Below, in pieces: positions 5,646-5,730 of a stretch of 5,730 nucleotides of DNA (the stretch's first letter is position 1; each line of letters opens with the position of its first letter). Under the pieces are notes generated by a model, which was not told the origin of the DNA, did no database searches, and was given only the letters and a program-made list of their open reading frames with translations. The stretch is from Thiobacillus sp. UBA6918 (GTDB lineage: Bacteria; Pseudomonadota; Gammaproteobacteria; Burkholderiales; Thiobacillaceae). The stretch is taken from assembly GCA_002450925.1 (NCBI GenBank), contig DKAU01000112.1, forward strand, positions 4,673 through 10,402. The letters are read 5' to 3'. A program made the translations under genes and the position numbers.

Positions 5646-5730
5646 TTCTCAAACGCCTGCCAACCAGGTACGCATCATTGGCGGCGAACATCGGCGCAGG
5701 GTTTTGCATTTCCGCGATTTGCCGGGATTG
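5635..5730 (+). CDS. rsmD: 16S rRNA (guanine-N2)-methyltransferase RsmD, N-terminal part, cut by window edge
   Basis: The first 32 codons are visible and the gene runs off the window. RsmD methylates guanine 966 of 16S rRNA (E. coli numbering) in the small ribosomal subunit. After a short variable lead the sequence reads VRIIGGEHRRR (12-22) and then FRDLPGL. This matches the RsmD opening in which RIIGG and a basic stretch precede PGLRPT; the catalytic motifs lie beyond the window. The ATG at 5635 overlaps the end of the second M16 gene by 11 bases and follows a purine-rich GTAGGCGGGG that may act as ribosome binding site at short spacing. In E. coli rsmD lies directly divergent from ftsY; here the two M16 genes separate them. 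Confidence 0.88.
   Translation, partial: MPGNSQTPANQVRIIGGEHRRRVLHFRDLPGL

Overview
The window looks like a housekeeping chromosomal segment of a Gram-negative proteobacterium, most likely a betaproteobacterium. The reasons are the cell-division/secretion cluster ftsY-ftsE-ftsX followed by rpoH, a CIRCE operator in front of rpoH, and a pair of periplasmic M16 peptidase genes lying between ftsY and rsmD. The placement is inferred from gene order and protein similarity recalled from memory; no search was run.

Layout. On the minus strand, reading right to left, lie ftsY (about 2904 to 1909), ftsE (1912 to 1253), ftsX (1256 to 357) and the first 83 codons of rpoH (251 to 1, cut by the window edge). 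The three fts genes overlap one another by 4 bases (ATGA) and form one translationally coupled operon. The 105-base gap between ftsX and rpoH holds a good sigma-70-type promoter directly abutted by a nearly perfect CIRCE inverted repeat (277-303). On the plus strand, diverging from ftsY across a 52 to 67-base gap, lie two M16 family metallopeptidase-like genes (2972-4339 and 4329-5645) and the first 32 codons of rsmD (5635 to the window end). Each of these genes overlaps the next by 11 bases.

How the genes work together. FtsY is the signal recognition particle receptor that brings nascent membrane proteins to the translocon. FtsE and FtsX form the divisome ABC-type complex that controls septal peptidoglycan hydrolases. 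RpoH is the heat-shock sigma factor. The two M16 proteins both carry signal peptides. The first has the intact zinc motif HxxEH and the second has lost it, so they probably form a catalytic/non-catalytic pair in the periplasm. RsmD methylates 16S rRNA.

The most interesting point is regulatory. The CIRCE element places synthesis of the heat-shock activator sigma-32 under probable control of the repressor HrcA, joining two heat-shock circuits that are separate in many bacteria. I see no mobile element, CRISPR array, tRNA, rRNA or wholly new system here, and no gene-free stretch longer than 300 bases.
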